Positions 16,093 through 24,107 of a stretch of DNA of 64,000 nucleotides are shown piece after piece. A program made the translations under genes and the position numbers. The notes below the pieces were generated by a model. The model worked only from the letters and a program-made list of their open reading frames with translations, was not told the DNA's origin and did not search any database. Numbering within the stretch: position 1 is the first letter of the stretch; each line of letters starts with the position of its first letter. The DNA comes from Sporosarcina sp. FSL W7-1349 (GTDB lineage: Bacteria > Bacillota > Bacilli > Bacillales_A > Planococcaceae). Where the stretch lies: the NCBI RefSeq assembly GCF_038003045.1, contig NZ_JBBOOK010000001.1, positions 434,001 to 498,000 of the forward strand, in the 5' to 3' direction.

Positions 16093-16860
16093 TTGTTACA
16101 TCAATTTTCGAGAAATGAATTAGCTATCGGGACCGAAGGAGTCCGGCGCATGAAAGAAACGACCGTCGCCATTCTCGGTGTCGGCGGAGTTGGCTCGTTT
16201 GCCGCCGAAGCCTGTGCTAGGAGTGGGATCGGCCGGATTATCCTCGTCGATAAAGATGATGTCGATATTACGAATGTCAATCGCCAGCTCGTTGCTTACC
16301 TTTCCACAGTTGGCCGTTCCAAGTCAGAAGTTATGAAGGAACGAATCGCCGATATTAATCCGGAGTGCGAAGTGATTGACCTTCATATGTTTTACACGGA
16401 AGAGACGGCAGACGAGTTTTTCAGCTATAAGCCGGACTATGTCATTGACGCCTCCGATACGATCAGCTATAAAATCCACCTCATTACCCAATGTGTGGCG
16501 CGTGGAGTTAAAATCATTTCCAGTATGGGCGCTGCGAACAAATTGGATCCGACCCGTTTCCGGATTGCGGATATTTCCAAGACTCATACCGATCCGATTG
16601 CCAAAGTGATCCGGCTTAAATTGCGGAAGGCCGGTATCCGAAAAGGGGTTCCTGTCGTGTTTTCGGATGAAAGTCCGATTGTCGTCCGCGAAGACGTCGT
16701 TCAAACGGTCGGAAAGCCGGATGCAGCCATTCGGAAAGCAAAAATGCCGCCTGCTTCCAATGCGTTCGTTCCATCGGTTGCCGGCCTTGTCTGCGCGAGC
16801 TGGGTTATGAATGATATCGTGAAAGATCTTCATATTGAGCGTGTGAAAGATAAAGCATAA
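16093..16860 (+). CDS. tcdA: tRNA threonylcarbamoyladenosine dehydratase
   Basis: This 255-residue E1-like (ThiF/MoeB fold) enzyme uses ATP to cyclise t6A37 to ct6A in ANN-decoding tRNAs. The nucleotide-binding GVGGVGS is at 28-34, with VDKDDVDITNVNRQ following and the SSMGAANKLDPTRF segment typical of TcdA/YgdL. TTG 16093 gives the family start MLHQFSRNELAIG and follows AGAGGTGG. An in-frame ATG at 16075 lies inside the ribosome binding region. mtaB at 62.5 kb also modifies t6A, but the two are not linked in one operon. Confidence 0.93.
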   Translation: MLHQFSRNELAIGTEGVRRMKETTVAILGVGGVGSFAAEACARSGIGRIILVDKDDVDITNVNRQLVAYLSTVGRSKSEVMKERIADINPECEVIDLHMFYTEETADEFFSYKPDYVIDASDTISYKIHLITQCVARGVKIISSMGAANKLDPTRFRIADISKTHTDPIAKVIRLKLRKAGIRKGVPVVFSDESPIVVREDVVQTVGKPDAAIRKAKMPPASNAFVPSVAGLVCASWVMNDIVKDLHIERVKDKA

Positions 16861-16928
16861 ATAATATTATTATGTAAACCTTGCATATAAAACGTGAGGG
16901 ACTCTATTCATGTCATTGAGGAAGGCTC

Positions 16929-16956
16929 TTGACAATTCCAACTTCTGATGTATGAT
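16929..16956 (+). promoter_or_regulatory. Sigma-A promoter of proBA
   Basis: TTGACA (16929-16934), a 16-nt spacer and TATGAT (16951-16956) lie just ahead of the T-box leader. Confidence 0.8.
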
Positions 16957-16974
16957 GTAGTAAAATAAAGAATA

Positions 16975-17238
16975 GTCCAGCAGCAATGCTGAGAAGAACG
17001 AAGACGAAGGGCTAGTATGTGGACAAATGGCGTGTCAGAGAGCGGGATTTATGAGCTGGAAGATTCCGTCACTGCCAATCTGCAGAACCTGCCTTCGGAG
17101 TCCTATGCAAAACATAGGCGTGATTCCCGACGTTAACGGGAGCAAGGGGGATGCATCGTTTTGGCGCATCCAATGATGGTGGTACCGCGGAAGTAAAGCT
17201 CTTTCGTCCTGATCAATTCAGGACGGATGGGCTTTTTT
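16975..17238 (+). ncRNA. T-box leader of proBA (proline)
   Basis: The T-box GGTGGTACCGCGG is at 17178-17190, with T in the discriminator-pairing position, which fits A73. The specifier loop CAGAA-CCT-G places the proline codon CCT at 17098-17100. AGTA (17014-17017) is the 5' side of the loop. The terminator GTCCTGA/TCAGGAC followed by T7 ends near 17238. The leader ties proline synthesis to uncharged tRNA-Pro. Confidence 0.93.
17198..17238 (+). terminator. T-box regulated terminator (proB)
   Basis: CGTCCTGA (17206-17213) pairs with TCAGGACG (17218-17225), with further pairing outside and T7 after GGGC. Confidence 0.88.
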
Positions 17239-17282
17239 TATTATTAGATATTATTATTAGGTATATGGTAGGGGATAGTGAG

Positions 17283-18386
17283 ATGAGTAAACAACGGGTT
17301 GTCGTAAAAATAGGAAGCAGTTCGTTAACGAATGATAGGGGAGAGATCGATAACACGAAGTTTGATGATCATATCCAAGCTTTGGCGGCGCTGCGCCAGG
17401 CGGGACATGAAGTGATCGTTGTCTCGTCAGGTGCTGTAGCGGCAGGCTTTGCGGCGCTCGGATACCCGGCCAGACCGGTTACCCTTAAAGGGCGGCAGGC
17501 GGCAGCGGCAGTCGGGCAAAGCCTTCTTGTACAATCCTATATCGAAAAATTCCGGCCTTACAGACTCGTTCCCGCCCAGATTTTATTGACGAGGAGCGAT
17601 TTCGCCAACCGGGAAAGATACCGGAATGCTTTTGCGACGATGACGGAATTGTTGGAACGGGGAATGATTCCGATCATTAATGAAAATGACACTGTTTCGG
17701 TCGATGAGTTGACATTCGGGGACAATGATATGCTGTCTGCGCTCGTGAGCGGGTTCCTTCATGCCGATCAGCTCATCATCTTAACGGATATCAACGGGAT
17801 CTATAGTGCGAACCCCCGGACGAATCCGCTCGCGCAGCGATACGACATTTTGGATGATATTTCCGAAGCCTTGTTGGCGGGGGCTGATGAAAACGGCTCG
17901 AAAGTGGGGACGGGCGGCATGCGGTCGAAATTGCTCGCCGCTAGAACAGCTCATTCCCTCGGAGTTCCGATTTTCATAGGAACCGGCAGCGGTCCGGAAA
18001 AATTAATCGAAATACTAGATGGAAAAGGGGATGGGACGTATATCTCCAATCCTGCCAATGCGACAATCAATACAAGTCGGCAATGGATTGCACTCCACTC
18101 CGAGTCGGCGGGGAAATTATTCGTCGATCAGGGTGCAGAAGACGCTATCCTTTGCAACGGAAAAAGCTTGCTGCCGGCCGGTGTCTTCAAGGTGAAAGGC
18201 ACTTTCCAAAAAGGAGATGTCGTTGAAGTGTATGGAGTAGGCGGCTTGCTTGGAAAAGGGGTCGTCACGTATTCATCCGATGAATTGAAGGAAACGATTG
18301 AAAAACGGAATCGGGAACGATTGGGGGATGTACTTTCCCCGACAATTGAAGTGATTCATAGGGATCGCTGGGTTCCCCAGATGTAA
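17283..18386 (+). CDS. proB: Glutamate 5-kinase
   Basis: This 367-residue first enzyme of proline synthesis phosphorylates glutamate. An amino-acid kinase domain (about 1-255) begins RVVVKIGSSSLTN and includes INENDTVSVDEL and GTGGMRSK. A C-terminal PUA domain (about 275-355) includes FVDQGAEDAIL. I chose ATG 17283 after AGGGGATAG. The frame is open further upstream only across the T-box leader. proA follows after 32 nt. Control by a proline T-box suggests an anabolic rather than osmotic proBA. Confidence 0.96.
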   Translation: MSKQRVVVKIGSSSLTNDRGEIDNTKFDDHIQALAALRQAGHEVIVVSSGAVAAGFAALGYPARPVTLKGRQAAAAVGQSLLVQSYIEKFRPYRLVPAQILLTRSDFANRERYRNAFATMTELLERGMIPIINENDTVSVDELTFGDNDMLSALVSGFLHADQLIILTDINGIYSANPRTNPLAQRYDILDDISEALLAGADENGSKVGTGGMRSKLLAARTAHSLGVPIFIGTGSGPEKLIEILDGKGDGTYISNPANATINTSRQWIALHSESAGKLFVDQGAEDAILCNGKSLLPAGVFKVKGTFQKGDVVEVYGVGGLLGKGVVTYSSDELKETIEKRNRERLGDVLSPTIEVIHRDRWVPQM

Positions 18387-18418
18387 GGGTTAGTTGAAAA
18401 GAATATGGAGGGATAATA

Positions 18419-19681
18419 ATGAGTGCAGTCATAGTAAGCGAAGTTCAATTGAAAGGGAAAGCGGCCAAGGAAGCAAGTTATGTCATGGTCGATGTATCCA
18501 CGGAAGAAAAGAATAGGGCATTGGAATTGATTGCCGGGCAATTGCTGAAAGACCAGGAACTCTTGCTTGCGGAAAATAAGAAAGATTTGCTGGACGGGCG
18601 GGCGGCAGGTTTGACGGATGCTGTCTTGGATCGGATTTTATTGAATGAACAACGTATCCAAGATATGTCGGATGCCATCCGGTTACTAATTGATCTGAAG
18701 GATCCGATCGGGGAAACATTGGAGAAGATTACGAAGGAAAACGGGTTGAACATCGAAAAGAAACGGGTTCCTCTTGGAGTGATCGGCATGATCTACGAGG
18801 CTCGTCCGAACGTGACTGTCGATGCGGCGACACTTGCATTAAAAACTGGAAACGCAGTGATTTTGCGTGGAAGTTCATCCGCGAAATATTCCAATCAGGC
18901 GTTGGTCCGATCGATCCATACGGCCTTGGCACAAAGCGAAATTCCAACGGATGCCATCCAATTGCTGGAGGACACTAGCCGGGAAACGGCGAAGGAATTG
19001 TTCCAGTTAAACGAATATCTGGATGTCCTGATTCCACGAGGAGGAAAACAGCTGATCGAGACGGTCATCCGGGAATCGACAGTGCCTGTCATCGAAACAG
19101 GGGCGGGAAACTGTCATATTTACGTAGACGAAGCGGCTCAGCAAAATATGGCGGAAACGATCGTGTTAAATGCCAAAACTCAGCGTCCATCTGTATGTAA
19201 TGCAATTGAAACCGTACTCGTTCATAACAAATGGTTCACAAACCACGGCAAGGCACTTGTTTCTGCGCTTCAGGAAAAAGGTGTGGAAGTATATGGCGAT
19301 GAAACAGTCCGTCAAGCATGCCCGGACGTGAAAAGTGTGGAGGAGACGGATTGGGCTTTCGAATTTTTAGGGTTGTCCGTCCGCATCAAATGTGTGGGCG
19401 ATGTCTTTGAAGCAATCGACCATATCCACCAATACGGCACGAAACATTCCGAAGCAATCATCACGGATGACGAAGCGACAGCCGCGGCCTTCCTGAACCG
19501 CGTAGACGCGGCAGCGGTCTATCACAATGCGTCCACGCGCTTTACCGATGGATTCGAATTTGGATATGGCGCGGAAATCGGCATCAGCACCCAGAAACTG
19601 CATGCCCGCGGACCAATGGGGCTAAACGCATTGACATCCAGCAAGTTTGTCATCACCGGCACCGGCCAAGTCCGAGGGTAA
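18419..19681 (+). CDS. proA: Gamma-glutamyl phosphate reductase
   Basis: This 420-residue NADPH-dependent enzyme reduces gamma-glutamyl phosphate to glutamate semialdehyde. The aldehyde-dehydrogenase fold shows GVIGMIYEARPNVT near 120-133 and the catalytic cysteine C260 in TQRPSVCNAIE. The C-terminal EIGISTQKLHARGPMGL is typical. The ATG follows GGAGGG. It is second in proBA and ends at a strong terminator. proC is not in the window. Confidence 0.96.
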   Translation: MSAVIVSEVQLKGKAAKEASYVMVDVSTEEKNRALELIAGQLLKDQELLLAENKKDLLDGRAAGLTDAVLDRILLNEQRIQDMSDAIRLLIDLKDPIGETLEKITKENGLNIEKKRVPLGVIGMIYEARPNVTVDAATLALKTGNAVILRGSSSAKYSNQALVRSIHTALAQSEIPTDAIQLLEDTSRETAKELFQLNEYLDVLIPRGGKQLIETVIRESTVPVIETGAGNCHIYVDEAAQQNMAETIVLNAKTQRPSVCNAIETVLVHNKWFTNHGKALVSALQEKGVEVYGDETVRQACPDVKSVEETDWAFEFLGLSVRIKCVGDVFEAIDHIHQYGTKHSEAIITDDEATAAAFLNRVDAAAVYHNASTRFTDGFEFGYGAEIGISTQKLHARGPMGLNALTSSKFVITGTGQVRG

Positions 19682-19703
19682 GATTCATATACTTGTTCGA
19701 TTG

Positions 19704-19741
19704 CCCCTTCACCGTCACGATTGACGGGAAGGGGTTTTTTT
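19704..19741 (+). terminator. Terminator after proA
   Basis: CCCCTTC (19704-19710) pairs with GAAGGGG (19728-19734), with an inner GTCA/TGAC pair and a long T run. Confidence 0.92.
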
Positions 19742-19790
19742 GTGCTTTTTTCTATATAGAATGAACAAATGATTTGTATTCGAACTCTTA

Positions 19791-20091
19791 GTTGCTTGGA
19801 GTGGAAGGCGGCGACTCCTGCGGGGTGAAGCACGAATGGTGAGACTCCGCAGGAAAAGCCGTTACGGAGAACGGCTTTTGCGCCAAAAAGCGAAGCGTTT
19901 GGCAGCAGCCTTTGTTTCCATAAAAGGTGTAGTTTGAAAAAGAAGGATGCCTTAATTTCTGCAAAATACGCAGAAACACGGCAAATCGAACCCTTCGCAG
20001 TTCGATTGACTCACCCGCGCCCCGCGGAAAGCGTCCGCCTTCTTCTGTCACTGCGCTTACGTCGCAAACAAAATTTGAAACGGAAAGCAAC
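19791..20091 (+). repeat. 301-bp intergenic repeat, full copy A
   Basis: The ends are short inverted repeats, GTTGCTT (19791-19797) and AAGCAAC (20085-20091). Inside are several hairpins: AAAAGCCGTT/AACGGCTTTT (19854-19879), TCTGC/GCAGA, and AATCGAAC against GTTCGATT. It is nearly identical in order and spacing to the copy at 33756-34056, which is also 301 bp. No transposase or credible ORF is present. It fills the gap between proA and the lipoprotein gene; 20092-20226 holds nothing else I can name. Confidence 0.9.
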
Positions 20092-20226
20092 GGCTTGTTG
20101 GCTATGTATATTTCCATAAATCGCCCCTAACACATCCGGAGTATCCGTCAATAAACAACCTCACCGTGACATCGGTTTTAAAATAAAGTAAAATGAGTGT
20201 ATTGTTCGTAGAAAGGAAGTTTCAAA

Positions 20227-21012
20227 TTGAAAAGTATGCTCAAGTTCATGATGCTTGGAGTGCTTCTTCTCGCAGTGGCGGGATGCACTCAAGTGAAAGC
20301 CAACAAAAGCTTGACCGCGAAAGATGTCTTTGAAAAATCAATGGAGGCTTCCAGCGATCTGAAGGATGTCCAAGCCCATTTTGCCATCGAAAATCTATCG
20401 GCGCCAGTCGATCCGGAACAGAAAAAAACAACAAAATATGACATCCAATCAGTTTACACTTCTCAGCCGTCCCTCCTTCATCAAATTGTCCGTATTTCAC
20501 AAACTGGAACCGAACCGGGGGATGTGGAATTATACCGCATTGATGATCGTCTATTCGGTAAGGACGGGAAGGAGTCGGAGTGGGAAGAAGTCCCTTTCCT
20601 TTTGACGGAGACATTCGGGTCGATCTATCGATATATCAATCCGGCAATGGATCTTTCTTTATTCGAAAACTTCAAGGATGAGTTTGAATTGGAACCGGCC
20701 GATTATGGATATGCACTGACGTTGACTATGACGAAAGATCAATTCGAGCAGTTCAGCCAGCAGCTGGGGCCAGAATATGGCGGGGCATTTCAAGATGACA
20801 AGGCGTTTCTATTAGTGGAACGGCTGGATTTTGAAATTGTAGTGGACCGCAATACCTTTTTTGTGACGGATTTCAAAATGTTGACCGATACAACCACTTA
20901 TGTCGGCCGTGACTCTCACCGGACACGACATAAAGTCAATGCGACCTATAGCTATTTCAATGATGTCGATGCGATTCAGGTACCGGAGAAAATCCGGAAC
21001 CTTACGAAATAA
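20227..21012 (+). CDS. Lipoprotein, DUF6612/LolA-like
   Basis: This 261-residue lipoprotein has a classic lipobox: a hydrophobic segment LGVLLLAVAGC with acylated Cys20. The mature part has the repeated strand pattern and ends of the DUF6612/LolA-like lipoproteins common in Bacillales, from ADVF-like KDVFEKSMEASSDLKD through YRIDDRLF to a C-terminal VNATYSYFNDVDAIQVPE. No catalytic motif is seen and the substrate is unknown. TTG 20227 is favoured over ATG 20236 by its spacing from AAAGGAAG. It lies alone between repeat A and cheV. Confidence 0.75.
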   Translation: MKSMLKFMMLGVLLLAVAGCTQVKANKSLTAKDVFEKSMEASSDLKDVQAHFAIENLSAPVDPEQKKTTKYDIQSVYTSQPSLLHQIVRISQTGTEPGDVELYRIDDRLFGKDGKESEWEEVPFLLTETFGSIYRYINPAMDLSLFENFKDEFELEPADYGYALTLTMTKDQFEQFSQQLGPEYGGAFQDDKAFLLVERLDFEIVVDRNTFFVTDFKMLTDTTTYVGRDSHRTRHKVNATYSYFNDVDAIQVPEKIRNLTK

Positions 21013-21059
21013 AGTTTTTAAAGTTCCGAATTTCGACGAAAACGAACAGAATTACCATC

Positions 21060-21087
21060 TTGTGTAAAGAGGCAAACATGATACAAT
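21060..21087 (+). promoter_or_regulatory. Candidate promoter of cheV
   Basis: TTGTGT (21060-21065), a 16-nt spacer and TACAAT (21082-21087) are present. No sigma-D type motif was recognised. Confidence 0.45.
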
Positions 21088-21167
21088 CAAACCAAATAGG
21101 TCTATTCTCATAATCTAAGCCTAGTAACTTTGGTACAAATGGAATTGAATTGAGAGGAATGAACGCG

Positions 21168-22073
21168 ATGTCACAGCAGACGAATATTTTATTGGAAAGC
21201 GGTACAAACGAGTTGGAAATCATCGAATTCGAGATGGGGAACAACCGGTACGGCATCAATGTCATCAAAGTAAAAGAGATCATCATGCCGATGAAAGTCA
21301 CGCCGATCCCACATGCCAACCCGGCCGTCGAAGGCATCATCCAACTGCGCGGGGAAGTGTTGCCGGTCATCAATATGGAGAGAGTGCTGGGCATGCCGCC
21401 GTCTTCCAACAAAAGCGATGAAAAATATATCGTCGCCGCATTCAATAAGACGCAAGTCGTGTTCCATGTTCATAATGTGACACAGATACATCGGATTTCG
21501 TGGGACCAAATCGAAAAACCATCCGATATCTACTCTGCCGAATCTTCACAAGTCATCGGCGTCATCAAACGGGGCAGCGATATGTTGCTGCTGCTCGATT
21601 TCGAGAAAATCATTTTGGATATCAGCCCGGAGACCGGTATTCGGATCGATCAAGTGAAAAAATTGGGCAAACGGGAACGCTCCGATAAACGGCTCGTTTG
21701 TGCCGAGGATTCACCGCTTCTTCGAAAATTGCTCGACAATACACTAAAAGAAGCTGGATACGTCAATCTGGAGTTTTTTGAAAATGGAAAAGATGCACTG
21801 GATTATTTGGAAAGCATCGTGGCAAGCGGCAAAAAAGTGACAGACGAGGTCCAATTGGTGATCACGGATATCGAGATGCCCCAAATGGATGGACATCATT
21901 TCACGAAAAGGATCCGGGACAATGCAGACTTGGCAACTCTGCCAGTCATCATTTTCTCATCTCTCATTACGGATGATCTGAAACATAAAGGGGAAAGCGT
22001 CGGCGCAAATGACCAGGTAAGTAAACCTGAAATCGCTGAACTCGTTTTGAAGATCGATCAATATATTTTATAA
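21168..22073 (+). CDS. cheV: Chemotaxis coupling protein CheV
   Basis: This 301-residue protein joins chemoreceptors to CheA and helps adaptation. A CheW-like domain (about 10-150: LEIIEFEMGNNRYGINVIKVKEI, then GIIQLRGEVLPVINM) is followed by a receiver domain (about 175-300) with phospho-acceptor D234 in VITDIEMPQMDG and the conserved lysine in QVSKPE. I chose ATG 21168 because AGAGGA is 9 nt upstream and the protein then begins MSQQ like Bacillus CheV. The gene implies a motile organism. It is a single-gene unit ending in a strong terminator. Confidence 0.94.
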   Translation: MSQQTNILLESGTNELEIIEFEMGNNRYGINVIKVKEIIMPMKVTPIPHANPAVEGIIQLRGEVLPVINMERVLGMPPSSNKSDEKYIVAAFNKTQVVFHVHNVTQIHRISWDQIEKPSDIYSAESSQVIGVIKRGSDMLLLLDFEKIILDISPETGIRIDQVKKLGKRERSDKRLVCAEDSPLLRKLLDNTLKEAGYVNLEFFENGKDALDYLESIVASGKKVTDEVQLVITDIEMPQMDGHHFTKRIRDNADLATLPVIIFSSLITDDLKHKGESVGANDQVSKPEIAELVLKIDQYIL

Positions 22074-22075
22074 GG

Positions 22076-22117
22076 AAACAGGAGGCAATCCGAGAACTCG
22101 GAACGCCTCCTGTTTTC
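22076..22117 (+). terminator. Terminator after cheV
   Basis: AACAGGAGGC (22077-22086) pairs with GCCTCCTGTT (22105-22114), with an inner CCGAG/CTCGG pair, followed by Ts. Confidence 0.92.
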
Positions 22118-22223
22118 GTCTAACTTATGAGTCTGTAAATAGCATCCTAATCAGGCGTGCCCTAGGTACTAAAGGTCTCGAATGCTTTTGTAGGATGCGA
22201 GTCAGCCAGCCCCAGACTTAGAC
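22118..22223. repeat. Nested inverted repeat between cheV and rarA
   Basis: The outer arms are GTCTAA...AGTCTG (22118-22135) and CAGACTTAGAC (22213-22223). The inner arms GCATCCTA (22142-22149) and TAGGATGC (22191-22198) are perfect. It could form a long imperfect hairpin or structured RNA. It lies at the 3' ends of two convergent genes. Confidence 0.6.
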
Positions 22224-22259
22224 TACGAATCTCAATAAACAGGCAGCGCGCACATTTGT

Positions 22260-23540
22260 TCATTTCCGGAAGTTTTTCAGCCTGTCATAAATGGCGGCCA
22301 ATCTTTTTTCCTCCCCGGCATTTACAGGGGAATAAAACTCCACGTTTTGGATGGCGTCGGGCAAATATTGCTGGTCGATCCAGCCACCGAAGGAACCGAT
22401 CGGCGTGTCATGTGGATATTGGTAACCGGCATGCCCGAGTTCAGCTGCTCCCGCGTAATGAGTATCCCGCAGATGCAGCGGAATATCTCCGGTTTGTCCT
22501 TTATGTATGGCGTTGATGGCCGCATCGACTGCTTTGTAGGCGGAGTTCGATTTGGACGCGAGGCACATCTCGATGACTGCGTTGGCCAGCGGAATGCGGG
22601 CTTCTGGCATGCCGAGGCGTACGGCCGCTTCCGTTGCCGCCAAGACACGGGGCGCTACTTCCGGGGAAGCGAGGCCGACATCTTCATAGGCCATGACGAG
22701 CATCCTTCTGCAAACCGCGACGAGGTCCCCCGTTTCCAAAAGATTGGCGAGGTAGAAGATGGCCGCATTGACGTCGCTCCCTCGTACCGATTTTTGGAGA
22801 GCGGATAATAGATTATAAAAATGAGAGCCTTTCTTATCCCCGAACAGGCCGACCCGTCCGATCAGATTATCGACGAGCCAATCTTCCACAATCGTTTTCC
22901 CGTCCTCTTCATCGCTGGCATTGACGACAGATTCCAGGACTGTCAGCGCTTTTCTTGCGTCCCCGTTGACTCCTTCCGCAATTTTCCGAAGCTGTTCGTC
23001 GGAAATGACGATTTCCATCTTGCCCAAGCCACGGTCTGGATCCGCTAATGCGCGTTCCAATAATCCCAATACGTCGTCAGGTTCCAGCCGGGATAATTGT
23101 TTGATTTCCCCGCATCGTGAACGGATGGCCGGGTTGACGTCATGGAATGGATTTTCAGTCGTTGCCCCGATGAGGGTGATGGCGCCATTTTCGACATGGG
23201 GCAATAACGTATCTTGTTGTAATTTATTGAAACGGTGGATTTCATCTAAAAATAGCAGGACTTTTCCGGTGATCCGCGCTTCTGCCACGACATCCTCGAC
23301 GTCTTTCTTCCCGGACGTCGTTGCATTCAATGCGATGAAGGGAAGTCCGCTCGTGCCGGCAATTGCATGGGCGAGTGACGTCTTTCCGATTCCCGGCTCT
23401 CCGTAAAGTAGCATAGAAGGGACATGGCTGTTCTTGATCATCCGGTAGAGGGCCGTGTCGGGGCCGATAATTTGCTGTTGACCGGCGATTTCATCGATAT
23501 TCTTCGGCCGCATCCGAAAGGCCAACGGTTCATTATGCAA
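22260..23540 (-). CDS. rarA: Replication-associated recombination protein RarA (MgsA)
   Basis: This 426-residue AAA+ clamp-loader-like ATPase acts at stalled forks. Walker A is GEPGIGKT (47-54), Walker B is LFLDEIHRFNKLQQD, and sensor 1 is IGATTENP. The C-terminal MgsA domain contains KSIRGSDVNAAIFYLANLLE-type sequence (here KSVRGSDVNAAIFY) and IPLANAVIEMCL. I chose TTG 23540 because CGAGGAGTGA precedes it. Upstream in-frame ATGs (23585, 23579) have no ribosome binding site. It is divergent from cymR, as yrvN and yrzC are in Bacillus. Confidence 0.95.
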   Translation of the reverse strand: MHNEPLAFRMRPKNIDEIAGQQQIIGPDTALYRMIKNSHVPSMLLYGEPGIGKTSLAHAIAGTSGLPFIALNATTSGKKDVEDVVAEARITGKVLLFLDEIHRFNKLQQDTLLPHVENGAITLIGATTENPFHDVNPAIRSRCGEIKQLSRLEPDDVLGLLERALADPDRGLGKMEIVISDEQLRKIAEGVNGDARKALTVLESVVNASDEEDGKTIVEDWLVDNLIGRVGLFGDKKGSHFYNLLSALQKSVRGSDVNAAIFYLANLLETGDLVAVCRRMLVMAYEDVGLASPEVAPRVLAATEAAVRLGMPEARIPLANAVIEMCLASKSNSAYKAVDAAINAIHKGQTGDIPLHLRDTHYAGAAELGHAGYQYPHDTPIGSFGGWIDQQYLPDAIQNVEFYSPVNAGEEKRLAAIYDRLKNFRK

Positions 23541-23672
23541 TATGATCACTCCTCGTACGTCTGTTCCTTCATTATACATATTCATTTAGTAAATATCATT
23601 TTCAGCAGGTTTTCGCTCTCTTATGCTATACTATTTTGAAGTGAAAGCATAAAAAAGGGCGGGGGATTTATT

Positions 23673-24092
23673 ATGAAAATTTCAACTAAAGGACGTTACG
23701 GATTGACAGTTGTCGTCGAGCTAGGGGCGAAATATGGACAGGGACCTGTACCGCTCCGGAAAATAGCGGAGGAGCAGAACTTGTCCGAAGCCTATTTGGA
23801 GCAACTGATCCCACCATTACGGAACAACCGAATCGTCAAAAGTGTCAGAGGGGCTTATGGTGGCTACATGCTGGCCAAGGAGCCAGAAGAGATTACAGCG
23901 GGTGACGTTATCCGCATTTTGGAGGGGCCAATCCAAGTCGTCGAAGGATTGGATGAAACGGATATTCCTCAACAGGAATTATGGAAGCGGATCGGGGACG
24001 CGGTCCGGGATGTGTTGGATAAGACGACAATCCGAGATCTGATGGAATCCGAGAATGAGCCGATCAGCGACGGCTATATGTTCTATATTTAA
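23673..24092 (+). CDS. cymR: Rrf2-family regulator, CymR-like
   Basis: This 139-residue winged-helix repressor belongs to the Rrf2 family (MKISTKGRYGLTVVVELG start, recognition region SEAYLEQLIPPLRNNRIVKSVRGAYGGY). It contains no cysteine, so it cannot hold an iron-sulfur cluster as IscR does. That fits CymR, which works with cysteine synthase to repress cysteine and sulfur uptake genes. It sits directly ahead of the cysteine desulfurase, 15 nt away, as in Bacillus. The ATG follows GGCGGGGGA, and a TATACT (23627-23632) is upstream with a poor -35. Confidence 0.92.
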   Translation: MKISTKGRYGLTVVVELGAKYGQGPVPLRKIAEEQNLSEAYLEQLIPPLRNNRIVKSVRGAYGGYMLAKEPEEITAGDVIRILEGPIQVVEGLDETDIPQQELWKRIGDAVRDVLDKTTIRDLMESENEPISDGYMFYI

Positions 24093-24107
24093 GAAGGAGT
24101 ATTGGAA

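Noticed and set aside
23673..24092. IscR, an iron-sulfur Rrf2 regulator, because it precedes a cysteine desulfurase
   Set aside because: The protein has no cysteine, so it cannot hold the cluster. CymR fits the sequence and synteny.
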